Shown here piece by piece: positions 49,001 through 58,184 of a stretch of 64,000 nt of DNA. Positions within the stretch are counted from its first letter, which is position 1, and each line of letters starts with the position of its first letter. Under the pieces are notes generated by a model. The model saw nothing but the letters and a program-made list of their open reading frames with translations, had not been told where the DNA came from and ran no database searches. The stretch comes from Streptomyces bathyalis (GTDB lineage: Bacteria > Actinomycetota > Actinomycetes > Streptomycetales > Streptomycetaceae): the NCBI RefSeq assembly GCF_015910445.1, contig NZ_CP048882.1, positions 7,189,501 to 7,253,500 on the forward strand. The letters are read 5' to 3'. Both the position numbers and the translations under genes were made by a program.

Positions 49001-51808
49001 TCAGAGCAGGTCTGCCAACGCTCGGCGGGCTGCCGCTGCGCTGCTGTCCCCGCTCTTCCCCGCCAAGTGGAGCGGCAGATCGAGCGGAGGCACGTTCAGG
49101 TAGCGCCCGGCCCGCCGGGCGATGTCCGAGGCGTCCCGGCCAAGGCCGTGGTCGATGAGCAGGTTGACGGCGTCCTTCCACAGCTTCGGGGCGTCGATGA
49201 GATCGCGGACGGTGGTGAGCTCCGCGGCGGGGGCGGCGGGCACAGGAACGGTCCAGGAGTGACGGCCATGCCGCACCTCGACGGGGCCCTTGGTGGGGTC
49301 GGCGCCCGGGAGGTGGACGGTCGCCGTGGAGCCGGGCGGGACGACGGCCTCGACGGTGAGTTGGTCACCTTCGCGGCGCCAGGCCGCGCTCGCCTCACCG
49401 TACGGAGTGACGTGGCGCGCCTCGGCGTGAGTGAACGCGGGGTAGGGGACGGGCCGGATGGTGATGTGCCGGTAGCCGGGGGCAGCGGGGGCCAGGCCGG
49501 CGAGGGTGCGGTGCAGCCAGTCGGCGACGGCGCCCAGGGCGTAGTGGTTGAAGGAGGTCATCTGGCCGGGGTTGATCGTTCCGTCGGGGAGCATGGAGTC
49601 CCAGCGTTCCCAGACGGTGGTCGCACCCATGGTGACCGGGTAGAGCCAGGAGGGGCAGCCGCGTTCGAGGAGGAGGCGGTAGGCGAGGTCGGGGTGGCCC
49701 GTGGTGGTGAGGGCGTCGGTGATGAGCGGAGTACCGACGAAGCCGGTGGCGATGCGGAAGGCGCTGCTGCGCACCAGATCCGCCAGCCGCTCCCCGGCCC
49801 CCGCGCGCTGCGCCGGGGTGGGCAGCAGATCCCAGGCGATGGCCAGGGCGTAGACCGTCGGGGCATCGGAGAGCACCCTGCCCGCGCTGGTGACGTAGTG
49901 GCGGATGAAGGCGTCTCGGGTGCGGTCAGCGAGGGCGGCGTAGCGTTCGGCGTCCCCGTCGCGGCCGGTGATGCGAGCGGCCTCGGCGGTGAGCCCGGCG
50001 GAGCGGGCCAGGCAGGCGGTGGCGACCACGTCGGGGTCGGCCTTGGCGGCGAAGGGGTTGTCGGGCGGCGCGTCGGGGTCGAGCCAGTCGCCGAACTGGA
50101 AGCCCCCCACCACGACACCGTCGGTGGTGCGGGATGCGACGACGTCGGTCCAGGCGCGCATGGAGTCGAACTGGCCGCGAAGGACCTCGGGGTCGGCGTA
50201 GCGCTCGTGGAGCACCGACGGCACGACGGTTGCGGCGTCGCCCCAGGCGGCGGCGGTCGGGTGCTCCTCGCGCAGGACGTCGGGGATGACGAACGGCACG
50301 GCGCCGTCGGGGTGTTGATCGGCGTCGAGGTCGGCGAGCCAGGAGGAGAGGAATCCGGCGGTGTCGAAGAGGAAGGCGGCCGTCGGTGAGAAGACCTGGA
50401 TGTCGCCGGTCCAGCCGAGGCGTTCGTCGCGCTGGGGGCAGTCGGTGGGAACGTCCAGGAAGTTGCCGCGCATGCCCCAGACGACGTTCTGGTGGAATTG
50501 GTTGACGTCAGGGTCGGAGCAGGAGAACCAGCCGGTGCGTCGCAGGTCGGTGCCGATGACGACGGCCTCCGCGTCGGCCGGGGCGAGCCCGTTCAGGCCG
50601 GTGACCTCGGCGTAGCGGAAGCCGTGGAAGGTCAGGCTCGGTTCCAGCACCAGCGCCTCGTGCTGCTTGTTGTTCCCGCCCGCGGCGTCGGCGGTGGGGA
50701 GGAGGTAGGTGTCGGTGGCCTCAGCGGTGCGCAGTGGGCGTACGCCGAGCTCGCCGTGCTCGTCGAGGACTTCGGCGTGGCGAATGGTGACCTCTGTCGC
50801 GTCGTGGGGAGGGCGGGCGGTGAGGCGGACCCAGCCGACGAGGTTCTGGCCGAAGTCGATGAGCGTCCTGCCCGAGGGGGAGGCCCACACCTTCACGGCG
50901 GGCACGACTTCGGTGGCCCGCACGGGCGGCCCTTCGGGCGCGACCAGCCTGCCGAGGTCCGCCTCGACGACCTCGACGGTGTCCGCTGCACCTGCCGTGG
51001 TGGCGGGACGCAGGTCGGTGCGCTGCCCGTCGTAGATGTCGTCGGCGAGGACGCTGCTGTTGTGCGCGGACCACTGTTCGTCGGTGACGACGGTCTGGGT
51101 CGAGCCGTCGGTGTAGGTCACCTCCAGCTGGGCCAGCAGTGCGAGCCGGTCGCCGTACAAGGCGCGGGGCGGCTCACTCCAGCCCAGCCTGCCCCGGTAC
51201 CAGCCGTTGCCCAGCAGCACCGACAGCTCGTTGTGGCCCGCACGGAGCAACTCCGTGACGTCGTGCGTGGCGTAGCGCAGGCGGTTGCCGTAGCTGGTCC
51301 AGCCCGGAGCCAGGATCTCGTCGCCGACGCGAACGCCGTTGAGGGTCGCGGTGTAGACGCCGTGCGCGGTGGCGTACAACCGCGCCGAGGCGATGCCCAC
51401 GCCCGAGCGCAGAGTCACGGTGCGGCTGAGGATCGGTGCCGGGTCGCCGATCCGGCCCAGGATGGCGGGGCTGATGAACCGTGCGTCCCATTCCTCCGGC
51501 GCCAGCAGGCCGGCTTCGACGGTGGCGGGCTCGCTCCAGTGCGTCCAGCTCTCTCCGGAAGCGACCCGCACCCGGACCGTGGCGCGGGCGCGGGAGGTCA
51601 GGGGCGTGAACGGCCAGGGCACCAGGAGTTGTTCGGCGGTGTCGACGCGAACGACCGTGCCGTCACAGTCGAGTTCGTACGAGGTCTGGTGCCAGTCCGG
51701 GTCGTCGGTGGTGACCTGCCATGACAGGCGCGGGGTCGCGGTGCCGATCCCGAGCGGGGAGCTGTCGCGGTGTTCGAAGCGGACGGGGCTGACGTTGGTG
51801 TGGGCCAT
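49001..51808 (-). CDS. alpha-L-rhamnosidase, GH78 (second copy)
   Basis: A 935-residue GH78 enzyme paralogous along its entire length to the one at 12527-15307: the same opening (VSPVRFEHRDSSPLGIGTA), DCPQRDERLGWTGDIQVFSP with the catalytic acid, GFQFGDWLDPDAPPDNPFAA and TVWERWDSMLPDG with the base. No signal peptide, so cytoplasmic. ATG 51808 has GAGGAGG upstream. It ends an operon of binding protein, two CUT1 permeases and rhamnosidase, so it should process oligosaccharides brought in by that ABC importer; the first copy serves the MFS permease. Confidence 0.95.
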   Translation of the reverse strand: MAHTNVSPVRFEHRDSSPLGIGTATPRLSWQVTTDDPDWHQTSYELDCDGTVVRVDTAEQLLVPWPFTPLTSRARATVRVRVASGESWTHWSEPATVEAGLLAPEEWDARFISPAILGRIGDPAPILSRTVTLRSGVGIASARLYATAHGVYTATLNGVRVGDEILAPGWTSYGNRLRYATHDVTELLRAGHNELSVLLGNGWYRGRLGWSEPPRALYGDRLALLAQLEVTYTDGSTQTVVTDEQWSAHNSSVLADDIYDGQRTDLRPATTAGAADTVEVVEADLGRLVAPEGPPVRATEVVPAVKVWASPSGRTLIDFGQNLVGWVRLTARPPHDATEVTIRHAEVLDEHGELGVRPLRTAEATDTYLLPTADAAGGNNKQHEALVLEPSLTFHGFRYAEVTGLNGLAPADAEAVVIGTDLRRTGWFSCSDPDVNQFHQNVVWGMRGNFLDVPTDCPQRDERLGWTGDIQVFSPTAAFLFDTAGFLSSWLADLDADQHPDGAVPFVIPDVLREEHPTAAAWGDAATVVPSVLHERYADPEVLRGQFDSMRAWTDVVASRTTDGVVVGGFQFGDWLDPDAPPDNPFAAKADPDVVATACLARSAGLTAEAARITGRDGDAERYAALADRTRDAFIRHYVTSAGRVLSDAPTVYALAIAWDLLPTPAQRAGAGERLADLVRSSAFRIATGFVGTPLITDALTTTGHPDLAYRLLLERGCPSWLYPVTMGATTVWERWDSMLPDGTINPGQMTSFNHYALGAVADWLHRTLAGLAPAAPGYRHITIRPVPYPAFTHAEARHVTPYGEASAAWRREGDQLTVEAVVPPGSTATVHLPGADPTKGPVEVRHGRHSWTVPVPAAPAAELTTVRDLIDAPKLWKDAVNLLIDHGLGRDASDIARRAGRYLNVPPLDLPLHLAGKSGDSSAAAARRALADLL

Positions 51809-51823
51809 GTGTGCTGGGCCTCC

Positions 51824-52708
51824 TCAGCCCTTGATCGCGCCAGAGGTCATTCCGGCGACTATCTGCCGGTTGAAGAAGAGGAACATGATCAGCGGCGGGA
51901 TCGTGATCAGCAGGATGTCCATGAACAGGAGGTTGTACTGGCTCTCGAACTGGCTCTGGAAGTTGAACAGGGTCTGCTGGACGGTGGCGTTCTCCTCGCC
52001 GGGCAGGAAGTAGAGCGGGTTGACGAAGTCGTTGAAGACGTTGACCGACTGGACGACGATCACGGTGACCGTGACCGGGCGCAGCAAGGGGAAGATGACG
52101 CGGAAGAAGAGGCGGATCGGGCCGGCGCCGTCGATCACGGCCGACTCGTCGAGGTCGCGCGGGACGGTGGAGATGAAGGCCCGGAAGAGCAGGACACAGA
52201 AGGGAAGATGGAAGGCCACCTCGACGAGGATCAGGCCGAAAAGGGTCTTGAAGAGCCCGAGCCCTTGCAGGACCCAGATGGTGGGGACGACGGCCGGGGG
52301 GATGATGAGTCCGGCCAGCACGAGGAAGCTCATCGGCCCGGTCGTCCGGCTGGTGCGGCGCTGGAGGACGAACGCCACCATCGCACCGAGGACGACCATG
52401 AAGGTGACACTGGCGACGGTGAGGATCACGCTGTTGATGAACGCGATGATCAGGATGTAGTCGCCGGCCTCGAGGACGGCCTGGAAGTTCTCGACGATCT
52501 GCCAGTCGCCGGGCAGTGAGAACTCCAGCTGCGCCGCTTCCTGTTCACCCTTGAACGCGGTCACGACGATGAAGGCGAAGGGGATGACGAAGACGACGAC
52601 GAAGGCGAGAGTCGCCAGCACGCTGAGTGAGTAGTTGGGGCGGCGAACCCTTGAACGTGGGCGCGCGCTGGGGAGTACGGCCTTCACCGTCCTGGTGCTG
52701 TCGCTCAC
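51824..52708 (-). CDS. CUT1 ABC sugar permease, MalG-like
   Basis: A 294-residue inner-membrane permease with six helices. The EAA loop reads DESAVIDGAGPIRLFFRVIF and ends PLLRP, the ATPase-coupling signature. GTG 52708 overlaps the partner permease stop (GTGA). No ATPase gene is in the operon; as in most Streptomyces CUT1 systems a shared MsiK-type ATPase elsewhere would energise it. Confidence 0.93.
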   Translation of the reverse strand: MSDSTRTVKAVLPSARPRSRVRRPNYSLSVLATLAFVVVFVIPFAFIVVTAFKGEQEAAQLEFSLPGDWQIVENFQAVLEAGDYILIIAFINSVILTVASVTFMVVLGAMVAFVLQRRTSRTTGPMSFLVLAGLIIPPAVVPTIWVLQGLGLFKTLFGLILVEVAFHLPFCVLLFRAFISTVPRDLDESAVIDGAGPIRLFFRVIFPLLRPVTVTVIVVQSVNVFNDFVNPLYFLPGEENATVQQTLFNFQSQFESQYNLLFMDILLITIPPLIMFLFFNRQIVAGMTSGAIKG

Positions 52709-53652
52709 AGCTCCGCCTCCTTGCGGTTGAGGAACCAGAACAGCGGAACGACGATCGCGGAGACCAGGATGAAGAGCACTACGTTGCCCGCCGTGGACAG
52801 ACCGTAGAAGCCGGCCTGGTACTGCTTGTAGATGACCGAGGCGATGACGTCGGAGGTGAAGCCGGGGCCGCCGCCGGTCATCGTCCAGATCAGGTCGAAG
52901 GTGCGCAGCCCGCCGATGAGGGACAGGATGATGACGGTGACCGTCGCCGGTCGCGCCAACGGCACTGTGATGCGCCAGAACTGGGCGAGCGGCCCCGCTC
53001 CGTCCACCTCGGCCGCCTCGTAGTACTCGCGGGGGATGGAGACGACACCGGCTATGTAGATGACGGTGGCCAGTCCGACGCCCTTCCAGACGTCGACGAA
53101 GGCGACCGACAGGAGTGCCCAGGCCGGGTCGGTCAGCCAGGCCGGGCCTTCGACGCCGAGCACGCGGAGGGCGTCGTTGATCAGGCCCTCGGACGGGTGC
53201 ATGAGCACGGTGAAGGTGATGCCCACGCCGATGGTGCTCACCAGCACGGGGAAGAAGACCAGTGAGCGCAGGAAGCCGCGTCCGATGATCTGGCTGGTGA
53301 GCAGCACCGCGAGCAGCAGCCCGAGGACGACCTTCATCCCCGAGGTGACGACGGCGTAGATGAGGGTGTTGGTCAGGCCCTTCACCAGCGCCGCCTCGCG
53401 GACGAACTGCTCGAAGTTGTCGAGGCCGATGAACTCGTAGTCGAAGAGCGTCCAGCGGGTGAGGCTGAAGAAGAACGCAGCGACTGTCGGCACCAGGAAC
53501 AGCGTCGTGTAGACGACCCCTGCGGGAAGGTAGAACCCGAACGGGTAGGCGCTCTTGAGTGCCGCACTCCCCGCCCGGGTCTCACCCCGCGACGACGGTG
53601 ACCGCTTCTTCTTTGACCGCCGCTTTTCGGGGGCCTCGAGGGTGGTGGTCAT
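52705..53652 (-). CDS. CUT1 ABC sugar permease, MalF-like
   Basis: A 315-residue permease partner. The N-terminus is strongly basic (EKRRSKKKRSPSSRGETR) before the first helix; the EAA loop is YYEAAEVDGAGPLAQFWRIT. Pairs with the MalG-like protein to import an oligosaccharide, presumably a rhamnoside. Located 12 bases after the binding-protein gene. Confidence 0.93.
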   Translation of the reverse strand: MTTTLEAPEKRRSKKKRSPSSRGETRAGSAALKSAYPFGFYLPAGVVYTTLFLVPTVAAFFFSLTRWTLFDYEFIGLDNFEQFVREAALVKGLTNTLIYAVVTSGMKVVLGLLLAVLLTSQIIGRGFLRSLVFFPVLVSTIGVGITFTVLMHPSEGLINDALRVLGVEGPAWLTDPAWALLSVAFVDVWKGVGLATVIYIAGVVSIPREYYEAAEVDGAGPLAQFWRITVPLARPATVTVIILSLIGGLRTFDLIWTMTGGGPGFTSDVIASVIYKQYQAGFYGLSTAGNVVLFILVSAIVVPLFWFLNRKEAEL

Positions 53653-53664
53653 GGTGAGGACCCG

Positions 53665-54987
53665 TCACCAGCCTTTGAGGCCCAGTTGCTTGGCCTGCTT
53701 GGCCACGTCCTTGTCGTACAGCTGCGCGCCCTTGGATGCGGAGCGGATACCCGAGCCGACCTCGATGCAGATCTGCTCCAGCGCCGGGCCCTTGACCGGG
53801 GAGAGGAACTCCAGAGCGGGCGTCACAGCGTCGTCCTCGAAGTAGCGCTGCGTGTCCTTGACCGCCTGCGGCGCGTCGGCGGGCAGCTCGCAGCCCTTCA
53901 CCGAATAGGGCCCCGAGGGAGGCTGCGCCTTGGTGAGGGACTTGCAGCCGTCAGGACTCGCGATGAAGGCGAGAAACTCCTTGGCTGCCTTGAGCTTCTC
54001 TCCCTCGGTCGACTTCGGGATGTACGCCGCGGCCGGGGCCCAGGCTGTCAGCCCGTTCTGCGCGGCCTTCTCGCCGGGGAGCGCGAAGAAGCCCATGTCG
54101 TCCTTGGCCGCGGGCACGGCTTCGATCACGGGGCTGATCGCGTTGGTCAGCATCGGGTAGTGCGCGCCTTCTCCCTTGCCGATCATGCGCAGGCCCTGCT
54201 CGTACGTCGCCGAGGCGAAGCCCTTGTTGAGGTAGCCGGCGTCATGAACGTCCTGGAGGCGCTCAAAGCCCCGGCGCGCGTCCGGAGAGGTGGCGTACTT
54301 GACGTCGTTGCCGGTGTATTCCTTGGCGAAGTCCGGCTCGGCGGCGGCGACGTTGTGGTAGTCGCCCAGAACGAACAGCTGCGAGGTCCAGGTCTCCTGG
54401 TAGGTCTGGATGACCGGGGCGATGCCCGCTTTCTTGATCTTGGCGTTGTTCGCCATGAACCCGTCCCAGGTCTTCGGCACCTTGAGGTCGAGGTCGGCGT
54501 AGACCTTCCGGTTGTAGAGCACGCCGCCGCCCATGTTCGAGCCGGCAGGTGCGCCGTACACCTGGTCCCCGACGGAGGCGGTGGGGCGGAACAAGTCGTC
54601 CAGGTCGCCGACCCACTTCTCGTCGGTCATCGGCACGAGGTTCTTCTTCGGGTCTATCGCCTGGAAGAGGGAGCCGGTGTTGTACAGGAAGACGTCTGCC
54701 ATCTCGCCGGTGGCCAGCCGCGTCTTCACCACGTTGTCACCCTCGCCGCCGCCGGGCCGCGCTTCCACGTCGACCTTGATGTCCGGATGCGAGGCGGTGA
54801 AGTCCTTGGCCAGCCGCTCGCCCACGGGGAGGCTGTCCGGGCCGGTCGGGACCAGGAACTCGAGCGTCAGTTTGTCCTTGTCGCCGCTCGAACCGAGACT
54901 GCCCGAGCTGCATCCGGCCAGGCTGATCGAGAGTGCCACCAGCGTGGCGAGCGCCGGTGAACGGCGGGCCGGGATTCCGAACCTCAT
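53665..54987 (-). CDS. extracellular sugar-binding lipoprotein (CUT1)
   Basis: A 440-residue solute-binding lipoprotein. ATG 54987 follows GGAGGTCGACGAC; signal RFGIPARRSPALATLVALSI then lipobox LAGC with Cys26. The mature part is an SBP_bac_1 fold (DKLTLEFLVPTGPDSLPVGE, NGLTAWAPAAAYIPKSTEGE, KEFLAFIASPDGCKS). It captures the sugar for the two permeases. Transcription probably starts in the 388-base region upstream, which has two TGAAACGTTTCA-type operators. Confidence 0.93.
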   Translation of the reverse strand: MRFGIPARRSPALATLVALSISLAGCSSGSLGSSGDKDKLTLEFLVPTGPDSLPVGERLAKDFTASHPDIKVDVEARPGGGEGDNVVKTRLATGEMADVFLYNTGSLFQAIDPKKNLVPMTDEKWVGDLDDLFRPTASVGDQVYGAPAGSNMGGGVLYNRKVYADLDLKVPKTWDGFMANNAKIKKAGIAPVIQTYQETWTSQLFVLGDYHNVAAAEPDFAKEYTGNDVKYATSPDARRGFERLQDVHDAGYLNKGFASATYEQGLRMIGKGEGAHYPMLTNAISPVIEAVPAAKDDMGFFALPGEKAAQNGLTAWAPAAAYIPKSTEGEKLKAAKEFLAFIASPDGCKSLTKAQPPSGPYSVKGCELPADAPQAVKDTQRYFEDDAVTPALEFLSPVKGPALEQICIEVGSGIRSASKGAQLYDKDVAKQAKQLGLKGW

Positions 54988-55090
54988 GTCGTCGACCTCC
55001 GTGGAGCGTGACTGCGCTGACCGGTGCGGACGTGGCGCCGCCCGGGGGTTCTGGACCGTGAAGCAATGGGCCGTGGAGGGGACCCGCCAT

Positions 55091-55104
55091 TTGAAACGTT
55101 TCAG
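55091..55104. promoter_or_regulatory. LacI-type operator, near-perfect palindrome
   Basis: TTGAAACGTTTCAG contains the 12-bp perfect palindrome TGAAACGTTTCA (55092-55103), 104 bases before the binding-protein ATG. It shares TTGAAACG with both permease-side sites of the first rhamnoside locus. Confidence 0.65.
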
Positions 55105-55280
55105 CACATGAAAGTGACTAAATGCTGACGCCGTGGTCGTTGCCCGTCAACCGGCGGTGTTGTAACGAAAAGGTAAACAGTGGCTTGGAGTAGGCCCCGG
55201 CCTGCGGTGACGAAGCCCCCAGGGGCCGGTGCTCGTGGGAAACGATCACTTGTCGAAACGAGAAGCGATCTTCGGATCGC

Positions 55281-55294
55281 CTGAAACGTTACTG
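55281..55294. promoter_or_regulatory. LacI-type operator, second copy
   Basis: CTGAAACGTTACTG keeps the TGAAACGTT core with a degraded right half, 190 bases upstream of the first site; it could be an auxiliary operator. Confidence 0.45.
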
Positions 55295-55375
55295 AGTAGC
55301 AGGACTCATGCAAGTGCCGTGCAAGGAGCAGTAGTCGCCGTACGCGCCCGGTGCGACCGTGGGCTCTCGGAGAAC

Positions 55376-56719
55376 TCAGACGTCCGGCATCGGGCGGCGG
55401 GCGGTCTCGCGAATTGCGAGGGCGCCCGCCAAGGTGAACAGCAACGCGGCGACGCAGTAGACCACGACGATGTTCGGGGTGTCCGTGACTCCGACCAGCC
55501 AGGCGACGACGAAGGGTGCTGTGCCGCCGAACAGGGCGTTCGCCAGCGTGTAGGTCACCGACAGCGCGCTCATGCGCACGGTGGTGGGGAAGAACTCGGA
55601 CAGCAGGGTCGGGACGAGGCCCATGATGGCTGCCGCGCAGATCCCGAAGAGGGCCTGTCCGGCGGCTATCGCGGCCAGGTTGACGGCATTGTCGAGCTCG
55701 AAGATCGGATATATCAGCGCCAGCAGAGCCACGGCGCCGGTGATCAGGATCGGCTTCCGTCCGGTCCTGTCCGAGAGACGGCCCCACATCAGCGCGGCGC
55801 CGGAGTAGACGAGCAGCCCGATGAGATTGCCGCCCAGCGCGACGGAAAGCGGCACGCCACGTTCGGAGTTGAGGTACGCAGGGATGTAGTTGTGGAAGAC
55901 GTACGTGCTGACCGTGCCGCCGGTCACGACGGCGGCGCCCAGCAGTATCAGCTTCCAGTGGTGGCGGAGGGCTTCCAGGACCGGCACGGAAGGCCGGCTC
56001 TTCAACTCCTCGCGTCGTTCGGCGACATGCTTGTAGTCGGGGGTGTCCTCCAGTTTCATCCGCATGTAGAGGCCGATGACACCCAGCGGGAGAGCCAGCG
56101 CGAACGGTATGCGCCAGCCCCACGCGTCGAGTTCGCTCTCCGGAAGGATGCTGGTGAAGAGCAGGACGGTGGCCGTGGCGGTGGCGGATCCCAGTCCCAC
56201 TGTGGCCGTCTGCCACGACCCGTAGCGGCCGCGCTTGCCGGGAGGCGCGTACTCCACGATGAAGGTCGCCGAACCGCCGAACTCGCCGCCGGCGGCGAAG
56301 CCTTGAAGGGCCCTGAGCAGGAGCAGGAGCAGCGGCGCCCATACGCCGATCTGTGCGTAGCCGGGGAGCAGGGCGATGACGGCGGTGCCTATCGACATGG
56401 CCAGGACGACCCCGGCGAGGACGTTGCGGCGGCCGGCCCTGTCACCGAGGTTGCCCAGGATGAACGCGCCGAACGGCCGGGCGACGAAGGCGACTCCGAA
56501 GGTGGCAAAGGTGGCCATGATGGCCGCCTGCGGATCGCCACCGGGGAAGAAGACGCGGGCGAGGATGGGGGCGGCCGCGCCGTAGAGGACGAAGTCGTAC
56601 CACTCCACGAAGTTGCCGATCGCGCCTGCGATCACGGCTTTGCGGGATACGGCTTCTCGTGGCCGGTGGACAGCTGCAGGGTCGTCGGGGGTGTCGTGTC
56701 CTTGCGTGGTGTGGGCCAT
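55376..56719 (-). CDS. MFS metabolite:proton symporter (MHS family)
   Basis: A 447-residue transporter related to the one at 27894. AGAIGNFVEWYDFVLYGAAA and RPFGAFILGNLGDRAGRRN are the family's first helix and loop 2-3; RALQGFAAGGEFGGSATFIVEY follows. ATG 56719 with AAGGGAGCC upstream. It lies 35 bases downstream of the GH1 gene and is probably co-transcribed, so a carboxylated or glycosidic substrate is conceivable. MHS carriers usually move carboxylates and betaines, so the link with a glucosidase is curious. Confidence 0.9.
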   Translation of the reverse strand: MAHTTQGHDTPDDPAAVHRPREAVSRKAVIAGAIGNFVEWYDFVLYGAAAPILARVFFPGGDPQAAIMATFATFGVAFVARPFGAFILGNLGDRAGRRNVLAGVVLAMSIGTAVIALLPGYAQIGVWAPLLLLLLRALQGFAAGGEFGGSATFIVEYAPPGKRGRYGSWQTATVGLGSATATATVLLFTSILPESELDAWGWRIPFALALPLGVIGLYMRMKLEDTPDYKHVAERREELKSRPSVPVLEALRHHWKLILLGAAVVTGGTVSTYVFHNYIPAYLNSERGVPLSVALGGNLIGLLVYSGAALMWGRLSDRTGRKPILITGAVALLALIYPIFELDNAVNLAAIAAGQALFGICAAAIMGLVPTLLSEFFPTTVRMSALSVTYTLANALFGGTAPFVVAWLVGVTDTPNIVVVYCVAALLFTLAGALAIRETARRPMPDV

Positions 56720-56754
56720 GTCGGCTCCCTTGGTGATGGTGCGGCGCGTCGGCG

Positions 56755-58002
56755 TCAGCCGGGGTCCGGCAGCGCAGAGAGGCGACCGGTTCGTGCGATG
56801 CGTTCGAAGGCGTAGGCGCTGGGCTTGGGCGTACGGACGAAATCGTTCTCGCGATCCACCGCGATCAGGCCGAACTTGGGCACGTAGCCCTCGGCCCACT
56901 CGAAGTTGTCGAAGGCCGACCAGTGGAGGTAGCCGCGCACGTCGATGCCCTCCGCCATGGCCTGTGCCACGGCGGCGAGGTGGGAGGCGAGATACTCGAC
57001 GCGCTCGGAGTCGTCCTCGGTGGCGATGCCGTTCTCGGTGACGTAGAGGGGCAGGCCGGTCTCGGAAGCCCGGTGCAGGATCAGACGCAGGCCGTCGGCG
57101 TGCACGGCCCAGCCCATCTGTGAGATCCGTACGCCGGCGGGTGGTTGGGCGAACAGGGTGGGGGACGCGGAGTCGACCCACTGCTTGCGGTAGTACTGGA
57201 CGCCGAGCCAGTCGCCGCGGTCGCGCCCGCTCAGACCGTTCAGGTACAGGTCGACGATCTCCCCACGCATGGTCTCGCAGAACGCCCTGCAGCCTTCGTC
57301 GTCCGCTCGGGCAGGCGCCAGCAGCGGCAACTGAACGACGAGACCGCACTGCGGGGTGCCCGCTCCTGTGCGCATGGCCCGCACGGCGACCCGATGTGCG
57401 GCCAGCAGGGTCCTGCCTACTCGCTTCCACAGCACGGCATTTGTGACGCCCGGCGGGTGATAGCCCTCCAAGTAGCCGTGGAGAGCGACCATTTGCGGCT
57501 CGTTCACCGTGCACACGAACGGCATGAGGTCGCCAAGTTCCACAGCGACGCGCGAGCAGTACCGCTCGAAGAGTTCGAGCGCGTCAGGGGCGAGCCAGCC
57601 ACCGCGAGCGGCGAACCACCGCGGCAGCGTGAAGTGGTGAAGCGTGACGAACGCGGTGAGTCCTCTGTCGGCCAGCGCGGTGAGCACGCGGCGGTAGTGC
57701 GAGAGAGCGGACGTGCTGAACTCTCCCGGCGCGGGCTCTATCCGGGACCACTCCAGCGACAGCCTGTGGGCGTTGTGCCCCATGGACGCCAGGAGCGTGA
57801 AGTCCTCTTCGTAGCGGTGGAAGTGGTCTATGCCGTCGCCGGACGACTCGCGGGCAGCGGTCGAGGGATCGTGCTCGAAGGCCCACCAGTCGTTGTTGAC
57901 GTTGCCGCCCTCCACCTGGTGCGCGGCCGTGGCACTGCCCCAGAGGAAGCCGGCGGGAAAGTCGGCACCCGCGTCATGGGGACCGGTCTCGGCACTGGTC
58001 AC
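56755..58002 (-). CDS. GH1 beta-glucosidase family enzyme
   Basis: A 415-residue GH1 retaining glycosidase. GTG 58002 follows GAGGAGAGTCC. FPAGFLWGSATAAHQVEGG is the N-terminal signature; acid/base Glu168 in TVNEPQ; nucleophile Glu323 in YVTENGI; HWSAFDNFEWAEGYVPKFGL completes the pocket. No signal peptide. It probably cleaves the glucosyl part of rhamnosyl-glucosides such as plant glycosides after rhamnose removal, given the rhamnosidases around it (inferred). It diverges from the ROK regulator. Confidence 0.93.
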   Translation of the reverse strand: MTSAETGPHDAGADFPAGFLWGSATAAHQVEGGNVNNDWWAFEHDPSTAARESSGDGIDHFHRYEEDFTLLASMGHNAHRLSLEWSRIEPAPGEFSTSALSHYRRVLTALADRGLTAFVTLHHFTLPRWFAARGGWLAPDALELFERYCSRVAVELGDLMPFVCTVNEPQMVALHGYLEGYHPPGVTNAVLWKRVGRTLLAAHRVAVRAMRTGAGTPQCGLVVQLPLLAPARADDEGCRAFCETMRGEIVDLYLNGLSGRDRGDWLGVQYYRKQWVDSASPTLFAQPPAGVRISQMGWAVHADGLRLILHRASETGLPLYVTENGIATEDDSERVEYLASHLAAVAQAMAEGIDVRGYLHWSAFDNFEWAEGYVPKFGLIAVDRENDFVRTPKPSAYAFERIARTGRLSALPDPG

Positions 58003-58013
58003 GGACTCTCCTC

Positions 58014-58038
58014 GGTGCGGGTGCGGGTGCGGGTGCGG
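58014..58038. repeat. GGTGCG hexanucleotide repeat, four copies
   Basis: Four perfect GGTGCG units (58014-58037) plus one base, immediately upstream of the GH1 ribosome site. Slippage here would alter promoter-to-gene spacing, a possible phase-variable element or neutral microsatellite. Confidence 0.8.
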
Positions 58039-58067
58039 AGGGAGGTAGGGCGACCCGCGGGGCAACA

Positions 58068-58086
58068 TATGTCTCCGAGGGACATA
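58068..58086. promoter_or_regulatory. candidate ROK operator
   Basis: TATGTC (58068-58073) and GACATA (58081-58086) are perfect inverted arms 7 bases apart, between the GH1 gene and the divergent ROK gene. Confidence 0.5.
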
Positions 58087-58184
58087 AGTCCATCCGTGCG
58101 TACGGAAGAATTCCCTCAAGGATCTGACTGCTCCCTGGCGGATGTGTCCGCGTAGGGTGGCCGTACGACGAAGAGGGAGGGGTC

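Larger units (their letters stand above)
54988..55375. promoter_or_regulatory. promoter region of the second rhamnoside operon
   Basis: These 388 bases hold two LacI-type operators. On the minus strand TTGACG near 55151-55156 could be a -35, with an uncertain -10 in CATTTAGT, placing the 55091-55104 operator just downstream of the start. No further gene is seen. Confidence 0.45.

Noticed and set aside
48977..50389. 470-codon plus-strand frame within the second rhamnosidase
   Set aside because: Gly/Val/Arg-rich mirror of the GH78 gene with no recognisable domain.
55200..55250. GC-rich inverted repeat GGCCCC/GGGGCC as terminator of the MHS gene
   Set aside because: Short stem and long loop with competing pairings; not distinguishable from background in this GC content.
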